A stretch of DNA of 6,812 nt from Deltaproteobacteria bacterium (GTDB lineage Bacteria; Desulfobacterota; Deferrimicrobia; Deferrimicrobiales; Deferrimicrobiaceae): assembly GCA_003513855.1 (NCBI GenBank), contig DOTC01000164.1, forward strand, positions 1 to 6,812, in the 5' to 3' direction. Positions 1-5,567 of this stretch are shown here, piece after piece. Positions within the stretch are counted from its first letter, which is position 1. Each line of letters begins with the position of its first letter. Both the position numbers and the translations under genes were made by a program. The notes under the pieces are model-generated. The model ran no database searches. It was given only the letters and a program-made list of their open reading frames with translations, and was not told the DNA's origin.

Positions 1-1231
1 GGTGGGCCCGCGGGGAGCGCCCCTTGGCCCTGGCGCGGGCGCATGTGTCCCCGTAGGCAAATCCGCCCGCGGCGTCCGTGACGCCGTCGATCCCGTCCGT
101 GGCTCCGCACAGGACCCCCATCCCCTCCGTCCCGTCCATGGCAATCGCGGCAGACAGGGCGAATTCCTGGCACCTCCCTCCCCTCCCTTTTCCGGAGACC
201 GTCACCGTCGTTTCCCCCCCCGCGAGCAATAGAACCGTTCGCCCCGGCGAAGTCCTGCCCGCTATTTTCCGCATCTCGGCCACAAAGGCCCGCCCGCATT
301 CGCGTGCTTCCCCGCGGAGAAACCCCGGCAAGGTGCGGACAGACGCCGCACGGTCGCTTATTGCCGCATCGGCCGCCGCCTCGAGGGCCCTACGGTTCGT
401 GGCAAGAATGGCTGTGGTCACCCCGAGGCACGCCGGATCTTCCGGCTTGAGGGTCTCGGGGATCTTTCCCGCGGCTCCCAATTCCAGATGCAGAAGGACG
501 GAATCGGGGACATTCGGCAGGATCCTATACCGGGTGAGAACACGCAGGGCATCCCGGTACGTTGTGGGATCGGGAGAAAATGGTCCGGAGGCGATGACGG
601 AAGGGTCGTCACCGGCGATGTCGGAGAGGAGAAGCGCCCATACGAGGGCAGGATAGGCCACCTCGGCCATCCGGCCTCCTTTTACCAGGGAGAGGTGCCT
701 CCTTACCGTGTTGACTTCCCCCATGTCCGCTCCCGATCGAAGCAGAAGCCGGAGCACGCTCTCCTTTTCGCCGATCGAGATGCCCCTCGGCGGCTCGGAG
801 AGCATGGCGGAGCCCCCTCCGGAGAGGAGAGCGACGACAAAGTCCCCATGTCCCGCATTGGACAAGAGGTCCATCACGCAGCGGGCAGCTTCCCGGCTGC
901 CGTCATCGGGGATGGGATACCCCGCCTCGATATACCGGATCGGTCCGGCCTCCCCGTCTGCTCCTTCCGGGACGGCGATGACCCCCGCGGTCACCATGTT
1001 GCCCAGGATGGACGCGGCCGCCTCACCCATCCCCCGGGCGGCCTTCCCTCCCCCGACGAGGAAGACATTGCGCACTTCCTCCCGGCGGGCCTCGACAGCC
1101 ACGGTCCCGCACTGAAGTGAGAGCCCGTCGTCCGTGATCCGCAAGGCATTCAGGACCAGCGCCCCCGGATTCACGGCCGTCACGGCAGCAAGGAAGATCC
1201 TCTCCATAAAGGATTTTGACAGAGGGTTCAC
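1..1231 (-). CDS. Glycerate 2-kinase, MOFRL/DUF4147 family (3' end outside window)
   Basis: Predicted cytoplasmic enzyme that phosphorylates D-glycerate with ATP to 2-phosphoglycerate, feeding glyoxylate, serine or sugar-acid carbon into glycolysis. The 410 codons in the window read without a stop; family members are usually about 420-450 residues, so only the last few tens are missing. Visible motifs: the glycine-rich GGGKAARGMG (residues 60-69) with the Lys thought to be catalytic at 63, LLSGGGSAML (135-144), VNTVRRHLS.VKGG (173-186), LLSDIAGDDPSVIASGP (201-217), then the MOFRL part LLAGGETTVTV.GKGRGGR (335-353) and ATDGIDGVTDAAGG (377-390). The usual GGRNQE reads GGRCQE here, with Cys 354 replacing Asn. 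The GTG start at 1231 is chosen because GGAGAGGA lies 6 bases upstream; the in-frame ATG at 1207 has no such site. It lies 29 bases behind the radical SAM gene, so co-transcription is likely. Family assignment is firm; the true substrate is inferred from the family. Confidence 0.93.
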   Translation of the reverse strand, partial: MNPLSKSFMERIFLAAVTAVNPGALVLNALRITDDGLSLQCGTVAVEARREEVRNVFLVGGGKAARGMGEAAASILGNMVTAGVIAVPEGADGEAGPIRYIEAGYPIPDDGSREAARCVMDLLSNAGHGDFVVALLSGGGSAMLSEPPRGISIGEKESVLRLLLRSGADMGEVNTVRRHLSLVKGGRMAEVAYPALVWALLLSDIAGDDPSVIASGPFSPDPTTYRDALRVLTRYRILPNVPDSVLLHLELGAAGKIPETLKPEDPACLGVTTAILATNRRALEAAADAAISDRAASVRTLPGFLRGEARECGRAFVAEMRKIAGRTSPGRTVLLLAGGETTVTVSGKGRGGRCQEFALSAAIAMDGTEGMGVLCGATDGIDGVTDAAGGFAYGDTCARARAKGRSPRAH

Positions 1232-1237
1232 CGCTCG

Positions 1238-1245
1238 TCCTCTCC
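1238..1245 (-). promoter_or_regulatory. Ribosome binding site deciding the GTG start of the glycerate kinase
   Basis: On the minus strand GGAGAGGA sits 6 bases before the GTG at 1231. No comparable site precedes the later ATG at 1207. This supports the GTG start and independent ribosome loading within the two-gene operon. Confidence 0.65.
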
Positions 1246-1260
1246 GCTTTCCCCCCGGGT

Positions 1261-2163
1261 CTACACTCCGTCCAAACGGTACAGGCCCTTCTCCAGGGCA
1301 TAGTCCAGGGCCTCCCTCCACTCATCGGACGTAATGCGACGGCCGATCTCCGGAAACCCGAGCGCCCGTCCGCACGGGCGGTACTGGTCCATCAGATTGA
1401 GATAGGTATCCTTCCCGATTCCGTCCGCGAGGAAGTCGATCACGCTGCGGGTCGTCGACGCCTCCCCGGGCATGACGAGGTGGCGGACGAGCAGACCCCT
1501 CTGGGCCACCCCGCGGCGGTCGATCACCAGAGGGCCCACCTGCCTGGCCATTTCCCGCAGCGCCGCGCGCACCACCTCGGGATAATCCGGGGCGGCGCAA
1601 TACCGGGACGCCGGTTCCGTGCCGAGAAACTTGACGTCGGGCATGTAGATGTCCACCACCTCTTCCAGCTCCCGCAGCGTATCCACGCTCTCGTACCCGC
1701 CACAATTGTACACAACAGGGATCGACAGCCCGCCGGACACGGCGAGGGAGAGGGCCTCGAGGATCTGGGGCGTCACATGCGTCGGGGTGACCAGGTTCAG
1801 GTTGTGGCACCCCATCCGCTGGATCGAAAGGAAGATGGCGGCAAGCCTTTCGGCGGACACCCCGCTTCCCTCGACGATGTGGCTGATCTCGTAATTCTGG
1901 CAGAAGACACACCGGAGGTTGCAGCCGGAGAAGAAGACGGTCCCCGAGCCGCTCCCCCCCACCAGGGGGGCTTCCTCGCCGAAGTGAGGACCGAAAGACG
2001 ACACCGGGGCGTTCCTCCCGGCCCCGCAGACGCCCACTTCCCCCGTCGTCCGGTTCACCCGGCACAACCGCGGGCAGATGTCGCACTCCGAGAGCCTGGC
2101 AGCGAGTTTCTCCGCCCGGCCGGTCAGGGTGCCGATATCCGGAAAAATGGCCATTTCTTTCAT
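1261..2163 (-). CDS. PflX-like (COG1313) radical SAM protein
   Basis: A 300-residue radical S-adenosylmethionine enzyme related to pyruvate formate-lyase activating proteins. The cluster-binding motif is CNLRCVFC (Cys 81, 85, 88), directly after GSGTVFFSG. An additional N-terminal cysteine group (Cys 27, 30, 34, 46 in CDICPRLCR...GVCG) is typical of COG1313 and may bind another metal site. Further signature stretches are NLVTPTHVTPQI (123-134), VVYNCGGYE (150-158), DIYMPDVKF (171-179) and RHLVMPG (227-233). The substrate of this family is not established to my knowledge; a glycyl-radical activase role is only suggested by homology, and no formate-lyase-like partner is seen in the window. Start choice is open: TTG at 2190, ATG at 2163 (used here) or ATG at 2154. 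None has a good Shine-Dalgarno, and a TAGAAT box at 2162-2167 would favour a leaderless start at 2154. The glycerate kinase follows 29 bases downstream. Confidence 0.9.
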   Translation of the reverse strand: MKEMAIFPDIGTLTGRAEKLAARLSECDICPRLCRVNRTTGEVGVCGAGRNAPVSSFGPHFGEEAPLVGGSGSGTVFFSGCNLRCVFCQNYEISHIVEGSGVSAERLAAIFLSIQRMGCHNLNLVTPTHVTPQILEALSLAVSGGLSIPVVYNCGGYESVDTLRELEEVVDIYMPDVKFLGTEPASRYCAAPDYPEVVRAALREMARQVGPLVIDRRGVAQRGLLVRHLVMPGEASTTRSVIDFLADGIGKDTYLNLMDQYRPCGRALGFPEIGRRITSDEWREALDYALEKGLYRLDGV

Positions 2164-2190
2164 TCTACCGGGGCCGTCTCCCCGCCGCAA
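2162..2190 (-). promoter_or_regulatory. Possible promoter with leaderless start for the radical SAM gene
   Basis: Reading the minus strand, TTGCGG (2190-2185) is followed after 17 bases by TAGAAT (2167-2162), which matches the -10 consensus at five of six positions. The -10 box ends 7 bases before the ATG at 2154, so transcription would begin at or next to that ATG. If real, the upstream TTG and ATG starts lie before the transcript and cannot be used. Prediction by eye only; the -35 matches only TTG. Confidence 0.35.
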
Positions 2191-2223
2191 AAACCAATTT
2201 CCGGCGTCCGGGGCAGACCTGTC

Positions 2224-2262
2224 CCTCCCGGGTGCCGCGGGAGGAAACAGGAAGGTTTTCTC
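2224..2262. repeat. Two overlapping inverted repeats in the divergent intergenic region
   Basis: The first repeat has 7-bp arms CCTCCCG (2224-2230) and CGGGAGG (2238-2244) with a 7-base loop. The second has arms GAGGAAAC (2241-2248) and GTTTTCTC (2255-2262), eight pairs with one G-T wobble, and a 6-base loop. They share GAGG (2241-2244), so as RNA only one could form at a time. No T-run follows, so neither looks like a terminator. They lie between divergent genes, upstream of the possible -10 of the diguanylate cyclase, and could be an operator or a leader structure; both roles are inference. Confidence 0.45.
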
Positions 2263-2275
2263 TTCGAGGAAATGC

Positions 2276-2284
2276 TGATACCAT
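2276..2284 (+). promoter_or_regulatory. Possible extended -10 element for the diguanylate cyclase gene
   Basis: TGATACCAT reads as an extended -10 (TG, one base, then TACCAT, four of six matches to TATAAT). No convincing -35 lies 17 bases upstream (TTTTCT at 2256-2261). It would give a leader of roughly 80 bases before the ATG at 2369. A similar TGATAC box precedes the infA-like gene at 3633. Confidence 0.3.
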
Positions 2285-2368
2285 CACCCGGGTCGGGTGC
2301 CGTCCCCCCCGCTCTCCGGGGAGGACCGGGAGAAGCGCGGAACCGGAGAAAGGAGATCCGTCCGGGAT

Positions 2369-3592
2369 ATGCAATTGGATGTCCAATCCCTCTTTCTGAA
2401 CGTCGTGATCGTGATCGGAGTGATCTCGGGGGTCCTTCTCGGGTGGTCGCTCCGGAAATCCAGGGATGCAAAGGAGGAGGCGGAATCGGAACGCCTGCGA
2501 AACAGATACCAGGAACTCTCCCAGGATCTGGACAACACGAAGGTGGAGCTCACCCGGAAAAGGGAGATCGCCACCAAGATTCCGATGATCGCAAGGAGCC
2601 TGAGCGGGAGTTTACCCGTCAACGCGATCCCGCCGGTCGCCGTCCGGTTTCTGAGGGATTTCTTCCACGCGACCCATGTCGGGTTCTTCGCCTTTCGGAA
2701 GGGGGAACAACAGCTGGCCCTGATCGAGGGCGTCGGCTTCCCGGAAGAGTGGAAGGGGGAAATCCAGATCGACCCCGGGGACGGAATCATGGGAATGGCT
2801 TGCACGAACAGGATCGTCGCCACGGCGGAAGATTACCACGTGGTAAGAGGACAATTTCCGGCGGGGGTCAACTCCCTGGAACGGTGGGGGGTGTCGCCGG
2901 ATCTCGTCGCCCCGGTGTCCATGAACGGAAAAATCATCGGCGCCCTCGTCGTGGTGGGAAGCGCAGTCCCCATCAAGGAGGAGATCGCCTTCGCATCGAT
3001 GGTCGCGGACATGCTCGGAAGCGCGTTCCAGCGCGCCACGACGATCGAGTCGGTGGAGCAGAGCGCATCGATCGACTCGCTCACCAAGCTGTACACCAGG
3101 GGCCACTTCTCCCAGCGGTTCGAGGCGGAGATCCGCCGCGCCAAAAACTACGCGCATCCCCTGTCGATCCTTATCCTCGACATCGACCACTTCAAGAATG
3201 TAAACGACACGTACGGGCACCCGGCGGGGGACATCATCCTGATGAAGATGGGGGAGATTCTGCGCCAGTCCGTCCGGAGTTCCGACATCGTGGCGCGGTT
3301 CGGGGGCGAGGAGTTCGTCGTCATCATGACGTCCGCGAGCAAAGACCAGGCGCTTTCCTTCGGGGAGAACCTGAGGAAAACCATCGAGTCGACAACGTTC
3401 AAGATCCCCGGCAAGGATTCCCCCCTCCCGATGACCATCAGCGGCGGCGTGGCTACCTATCCCAGGGACGGAGACACCACGGCCGATCTCCTGCGCGTGG
3501 CGGACAAGGCCCTCTACAAGGCGAAGCAGACGGGACGGAACCGGATCGTCCTGACGGAGGAGTTCGGACTGGACGGAAAACCGCTCTCGTAG
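2369..3592 (+). CDS. Membrane-anchored GAF-GGDEF diguanylate cyclase
   Basis: A 407-residue signalling enzyme predicted to make cyclic di-GMP from two GTP. Order of parts: one membrane helix near residues 8-28 (LFLNVVIVIGVISGVLLGWS), a charged coiled-coil stretch about 29-70, a GAF-type sensor domain about 75-222, and a GGDEF domain about 235-397. Active-site features are intact: DIDHFKNVND (271-280) for metal and nucleotide binding and the signature GGEEF (312-316). RSSD (303-306), five residues before the signature, is the classic RxxD inhibitory site, so product feedback is expected. The GAF ligand cannot be read from sequence. ATG at 2369 is chosen because the hydrophobic helix follows directly and AGGAG (2351-2355) lies upstream, though 13 bases away is long; an in-frame GTG at 2297 would add 24 low-complexity residues. 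The gene is divergent from the radical SAM gene, with an infA-like gene 87 bases downstream and no obvious terminator between. Confidence 0.93.
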   Translation: MQLDVQSLFLNVVIVIGVISGVLLGWSLRKSRDAKEEAESERLRNRYQELSQDLDNTKVELTRKREIATKIPMIARSLSGSLPVNAIPPVAVRFLRDFFHATHVGFFAFRKGEQQLALIEGVGFPEEWKGEIQIDPGDGIMGMACTNRIVATAEDYHVVRGQFPAGVNSLERWGVSPDLVAPVSMNGKIIGALVVVGSAVPIKEEIAFASMVADMLGSAFQRATTIESVEQSASIDSLTKLYTRGHFSQRFEAEIRRAKNYAHPLSILILDIDHFKNVNDTYGHPAGDIILMKMGEILRQSVRSSDIVARFGGEEFVVIMTSASKDQALSFGENLRKTIESTTFKIPGKDSPLPMTISGGVATYPRDGDTTADLLRVADKALYKAKQTGRNRIVLTEEFGLDGKPLS

Positions 3593-3632
3593 GAAAAGGA
3601 TCCCGGATGGTGGATCCCTCCCCCGGAAAAGG

Positions 3633-3641
3633 TGATACACT
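3633..3641 (+). promoter_or_regulatory. Possible extended -10 element for the infA-like gene
   Basis: TGATACACT combines an extended -10 TG with TACACT (four of six matches to TATAAT), 38 bases before the TTG start. The best -35 candidate, TGGATC at 3611-3616, is weak and 19 bases away. Read-through from the diguanylate cyclase gene is an equally good explanation for expression. Confidence 0.3.
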
Positions 3642-3664
3642 GAACCAGATCACGCGGGAGGGGG

Positions 3665-3671
3665 AAAGGAG
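3665..3671 (+). promoter_or_regulatory. Ribosome binding site deciding the TTG start of infA
   Basis: AAAGGAG ends 8 bases before TTG at 3680, an ideal distance. No ATG or GTG in frame gives the conserved MAK opening of IF-1, so this site fixes the unusual start codon. Confidence 0.7.
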
Positions 3672-3679
3672 TACCTTTC

Positions 3680-3901
3680 TTGGCCAAGGCGGACCTGGCG
3701 AAACTGGAAGGCACGGTCACCGACACGAAAGGCGGGGGAAACTACATCATCACCCTCGCAAACGGGATGACCCTCTCGGCGAAGCTGAGCGGGACCCTGA
3801 AACGATACAGGATCCGCGTCGTCACGGGTGACAGCGTCACCGTCGGAGTATCTCCCTACGACCCCACGCACGGGCTCATCCTCTATCGCCACAACAAGTA
3901 A
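3680..3901 (+). CDS. infA: Translation initiation factor IF-1, diverged
   Basis: A 73-residue single OB-fold (S1-like) protein. IF-1 binds the 30S ribosomal A site and helps IF-2 and IF-3 choose the start codon. Hallmarks are present: MAK opening, EGTV (10-13), NG (28-29), SG (37-38), IRVVTGDSVTV (45-55) and SPYDPTHG (58-65). It aligns without gaps to the E. coli protein as I remember it. Several usually conserved positions differ: the MFRV stretch is NYII (21-24), SGKMRK is SGTLKR (37-42), and the GRI near the end is GLI (Leu 66), so some basic rRNA-contacting positions are lost. The start is TTG with a strong Shine-Dalgarno. No ribosomal protein genes, rpmJ or map are nearby, although infA is often found with them. 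It may be a second, specialised copy or simply the lineage's own infA; the window cannot decide. It converges on the PfkB gene across a 20-base gap. Confidence 0.88.
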   Translation: MAKADLAKLEGTVTDTKGGGNYIITLANGMTLSAKLSGTLKRYRIRVVTGDSVTVGVSPYDPTHGLILYRHNK

Positions 3902-3921
3902 CCGGCCACACCGGATCCCTG

Positions 3922-4818
3922 TCACCGGGCAAGAGCACGTTCGATCTCCTCGAGGGAAGGAATTCCCGCTCGGCCCCCCACCTGTCTGCAGGAGAGCGCC
4001 GCGGCGGCGTTGCCGAAGGCGAGCATTCCGGGGAACGGTCTCCCGGCAAGGAGGGCAAAGAGGAACCCCGCGTGGAAGACATCCCCCGCCCCCGTGGTGT
4101 CGGCTGCCGTCACCTCGATTCCCCGCGTCCGCACCTCCTCCCTCCCGTCGAACCCCAGGGCGCCGTCCGGCCCCAGGGTCACGCTCGCGGTGCGCGGCAG
4201 GAAGCGGCGGTGGATCTCCCGGACCGCCTCGCCGGGCGTCGCCCCCGGGAGGAGCTGGGCGACGAAGGAGGAGGCCGCCACGATATGGTCGCACAGCCCG
4301 AGAAGCTCCTCCGTTCCCTCCTGGTCCTTCTCGGCATCGAGGACAACCGTCACCCCCGTTTCCCTCGCCGCCCTTGCGGATGCGAGGGAGGCCGGGACGT
4401 CGTGGCCGTCCACGAGCACGGCACGGGACCGCCGGATCTCCTCCCGGGGGATGTCCCCGGGAAGAATCCGGATCCGGGCGTCCCTCTCCCACAGGATCGT
4501 GCGCTCTCCGGAATCTTCCTGGACGAGGATGATGGCGAACTGCGAGGCGGCCCCGGCGACGATCCTCGTCCGGGAGATGTCGATCCCCTCGTCCCGGAGC
4601 AGGGAGAGGGAAAGGCGTCCGTGTTCGTCCTCCCCCACGTTTCCCACGTACATCGTCTTCAGGCCCCACCGCGAGAGCGCCACGAGGGCCGTGGCCACCT
4701 GTCCCCCTCCCTGCCTCGAAAACTCGGTCATCCGGAGCTTTTCCCCGGGGACGGGGAAGCGCGGAATGCGGCACAGGTAGTCGATCGCGTTCAGCCCGAT
4801 TCCGACGACGTCGAACAT
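3922..4818 (-). CDS. PfkB-family carbohydrate kinase
   Basis: A 298-residue ribokinase-like kinase, normal length for the family, predicted to phosphorylate a sugar or sugar-like alcohol with ATP in the cytoplasm. The opening MFDVVGIGLNAIDYL and the substrate-side glycine motif GGGQVATALVALSRWG (37-52) form the N-terminal signature. VTLGPDGALGF (213-223) and AADTTGAGDVFHAGF (238-252) form the C-terminal signature; Asp 246 in GAGD is the expected catalytic base and the Gly-Ala-Gly before it the anion hole. The substrate cannot be named: GGGQ differs from the GGKGAN of ribokinases, and no sugar transporter or pathway gene adjoins it. ATG at 4818 begins exactly at the conserved strand, so the start is secure even though no Shine-Dalgarno precedes it. 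A TACAAT box 8 bases upstream raises a leaderless transcript. It is divergent from lemA and convergent with infA. Confidence 0.92.
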   Translation of the reverse strand: MFDVVGIGLNAIDYLCRIPRFPVPGEKLRMTEFSRQGGGQVATALVALSRWGLKTMYVGNVGEDEHGRLSLSLLRDEGIDISRTRIVAGAASQFAIILVQEDSGERTILWERDARIRILPGDIPREEIRRSRAVLVDGHDVPASLASARAARETGVTVVLDAEKDQEGTEELLGLCDHIVAASSFVAQLLPGATPGEAVREIHRRFLPRTASVTLGPDGALGFDGREEVRTRGIEVTAADTTGAGDVFHAGFLFALLAGRPFPGMLAFGNAAAALSCRQVGGRAGIPSLEEIERALAR

Positions 4819-4826
4819 GGCAGATC

Positions 4827-4832
4827 ATTGTA
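4827..4832 (-). promoter_or_regulatory. Possible -10 box placing transcription start at the PfkB ATG
   Basis: On the minus strand TACAAT (five of six to TATAAT) ends 8 bases before the ATG at 4818, with no AGGAG-like site in between. Transcription would start within a base or two of the ATG. No convincing -35 hexamer is visible 16-18 bases upstream. Confidence 0.4.
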
Positions 4833-4926
4833 TCCCGGGAAAGCGACGCCTTCATCCGGCAATTCCCCGGAGCTTCGGACCGGCACACCTGCCGACCTCC
4901 GGATATTCCGTCGCCCCCGGAGCATG

Positions 4927-4932
4927 TATAAT
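4927..4932 (+). promoter_or_regulatory. Consensus -10 box upstream of lemA
   Basis: A perfect TATAAT, striking in such GC-rich DNA, preceded directly by TG. The region 16-18 bases upstream (around TATTCC, 4904-4909) is a poor -35. It would give the lemA-DUF2207 transcript a leader of about 75 bases. It lies 95 bases from the minus-strand box, so the 194-base intergenic region would hold two divergent promoters. Confidence 0.45.
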
Positions 4933-5012
4933 GACCCTTCCGTCTTCCCGGGACGCGGGGACGACAAGGACGGGAAAGGCGCTTCGGAAGACGGGGCGAC
5001 GGGTCGGAGACG

Positions 5013-5567
5013 ATGATCTCCTTTTTCGTGATGGCGGTTCCGGCTGCTGCGCTTGCGGCAACCGCTTTCCTGTACAACCGGCTGGTCCGGCTCCGGAACA
5101 CGGTTCGCGCCTCCTGGTCGGACATCGACGTCATGCTCAGGAAACGGCACGACCTCGTCCCCAACCTGGTCGAAGCCGTCAAGGGATACGCGGGCCACGA
5201 AAAGCGCACGCTGATCGGCGTCACGGAAGCACGGGCCGAGGCGATGCGCGCCGAGGGTCCGGAAGACAGGGCGAGCGCGGAAAACGCCTTCACGGGCAGC
5301 CTGAAATCCCTGTTCGCCCTGGCGGAAGGGTACCCCGATTTGAAAGCCGACACGAGCTTTCTCGAGCTGCAGAGACAGCTCGTGGAGATCGAGAACGGCA
5401 TCGAATACGCGCGGAGGTATTACAACGCGGTCGTCCGGGACTACAACACCATGACCGAGGTCTTTCCCTCCAACCTCGTCGCCTCCGGGTTCCGGTTCGA
5501 GCGCGAGAAGTTCTTCGAGCTGTCCTCCCTGGAAGAGAGGGAGCGGGTCGATGTCTCCTTCCCTTGA
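5013..5567 (+). CDS. lemA: LemA family protein
   Basis: A 184-residue protein, typical LemA length. It has one N-terminal membrane helix (residues 2-20) followed by a helical domain. Family signatures: YNRLVRLRNTVRASWSDIDV (21-40), LRKRHDLVPNLVEAVKGY (42-59) with HE at 62-63, ELQRQLVEIENGIEYARRYYN (118-138) and DYNTMTEVFPSNLVASGF (143-160). LemA proteins are widespread, membrane-attached and of unsettled biochemical role. ATG at 5013 fits the helix; GGAG at 5006-5009 is only 3 bases away, a short but usable spacing. The next gene begins inside the last codons, so translational coupling with the DUF2207 protein is likely. A consensus -10 lies about 80 bases upstream. Confidence 0.93.
   Translation: MISFFVMAVPAAALAATAFLYNRLVRLRNTVRASWSDIDVMLRKRHDLVPNLVEAVKGYAGHEKRTLIGVTEARAEAMRAEGPEDRASAENAFTGSLKSLFALAEGYPDLKADTSFLELQRQLVEIENGIEYARRYYNAVVRDYNTMTEVFPSNLVASGFRFEREKFFELSSLEERERVDVSFP

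Noticed and set aside
78..1120. Several plus-strand frames opposite the glycerate kinase.
   Set aside because: The minus-strand frame carries every MOFRL-family motif without interruption, so the plus-strand frames are shadows.
2164..2368. A cyclic di-GMP riboswitch in the leader of the diguanylate cyclase gene.
   Set aside because: I could not recognise the conserved core or three-way junction of either known class; only the small inverted repeats are visible.
3598..3617. GGATCC, 8 bases, GGATCC just after the diguanylate cyclase stop, as a terminator.
   Set aside because: The stem is only 6 bp, self-complementary by virtue of the hexamer, and is followed by CTCCCCC rather than a T-run.
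1216..3831. An open frame of 871 codons on the plus strand.
   Set aside because: It runs antisense to the radical SAM gene and out of frame through the diguanylate cyclase gene, is rich in Arg, Gly and Pro, and has no recognisable domain. It is a by-product of the GC-rich codon use of the real genes.
3902..3928. CCGG repeats in the gap between the convergent infA and PfkB genes as a bidirectional terminator.
   Set aside because: Stems are 4 bp with no A- or T-run on either side; too weak to call.
3650..5401. An open frame of 583 codons on the minus strand.
   Set aside because: It overlaps infA, the PfkB kinase gene and lemA in a non-coding frame and shows only low-complexity Arg/Gly/Pro sequence; the overlapped genes all have clear family motifs.
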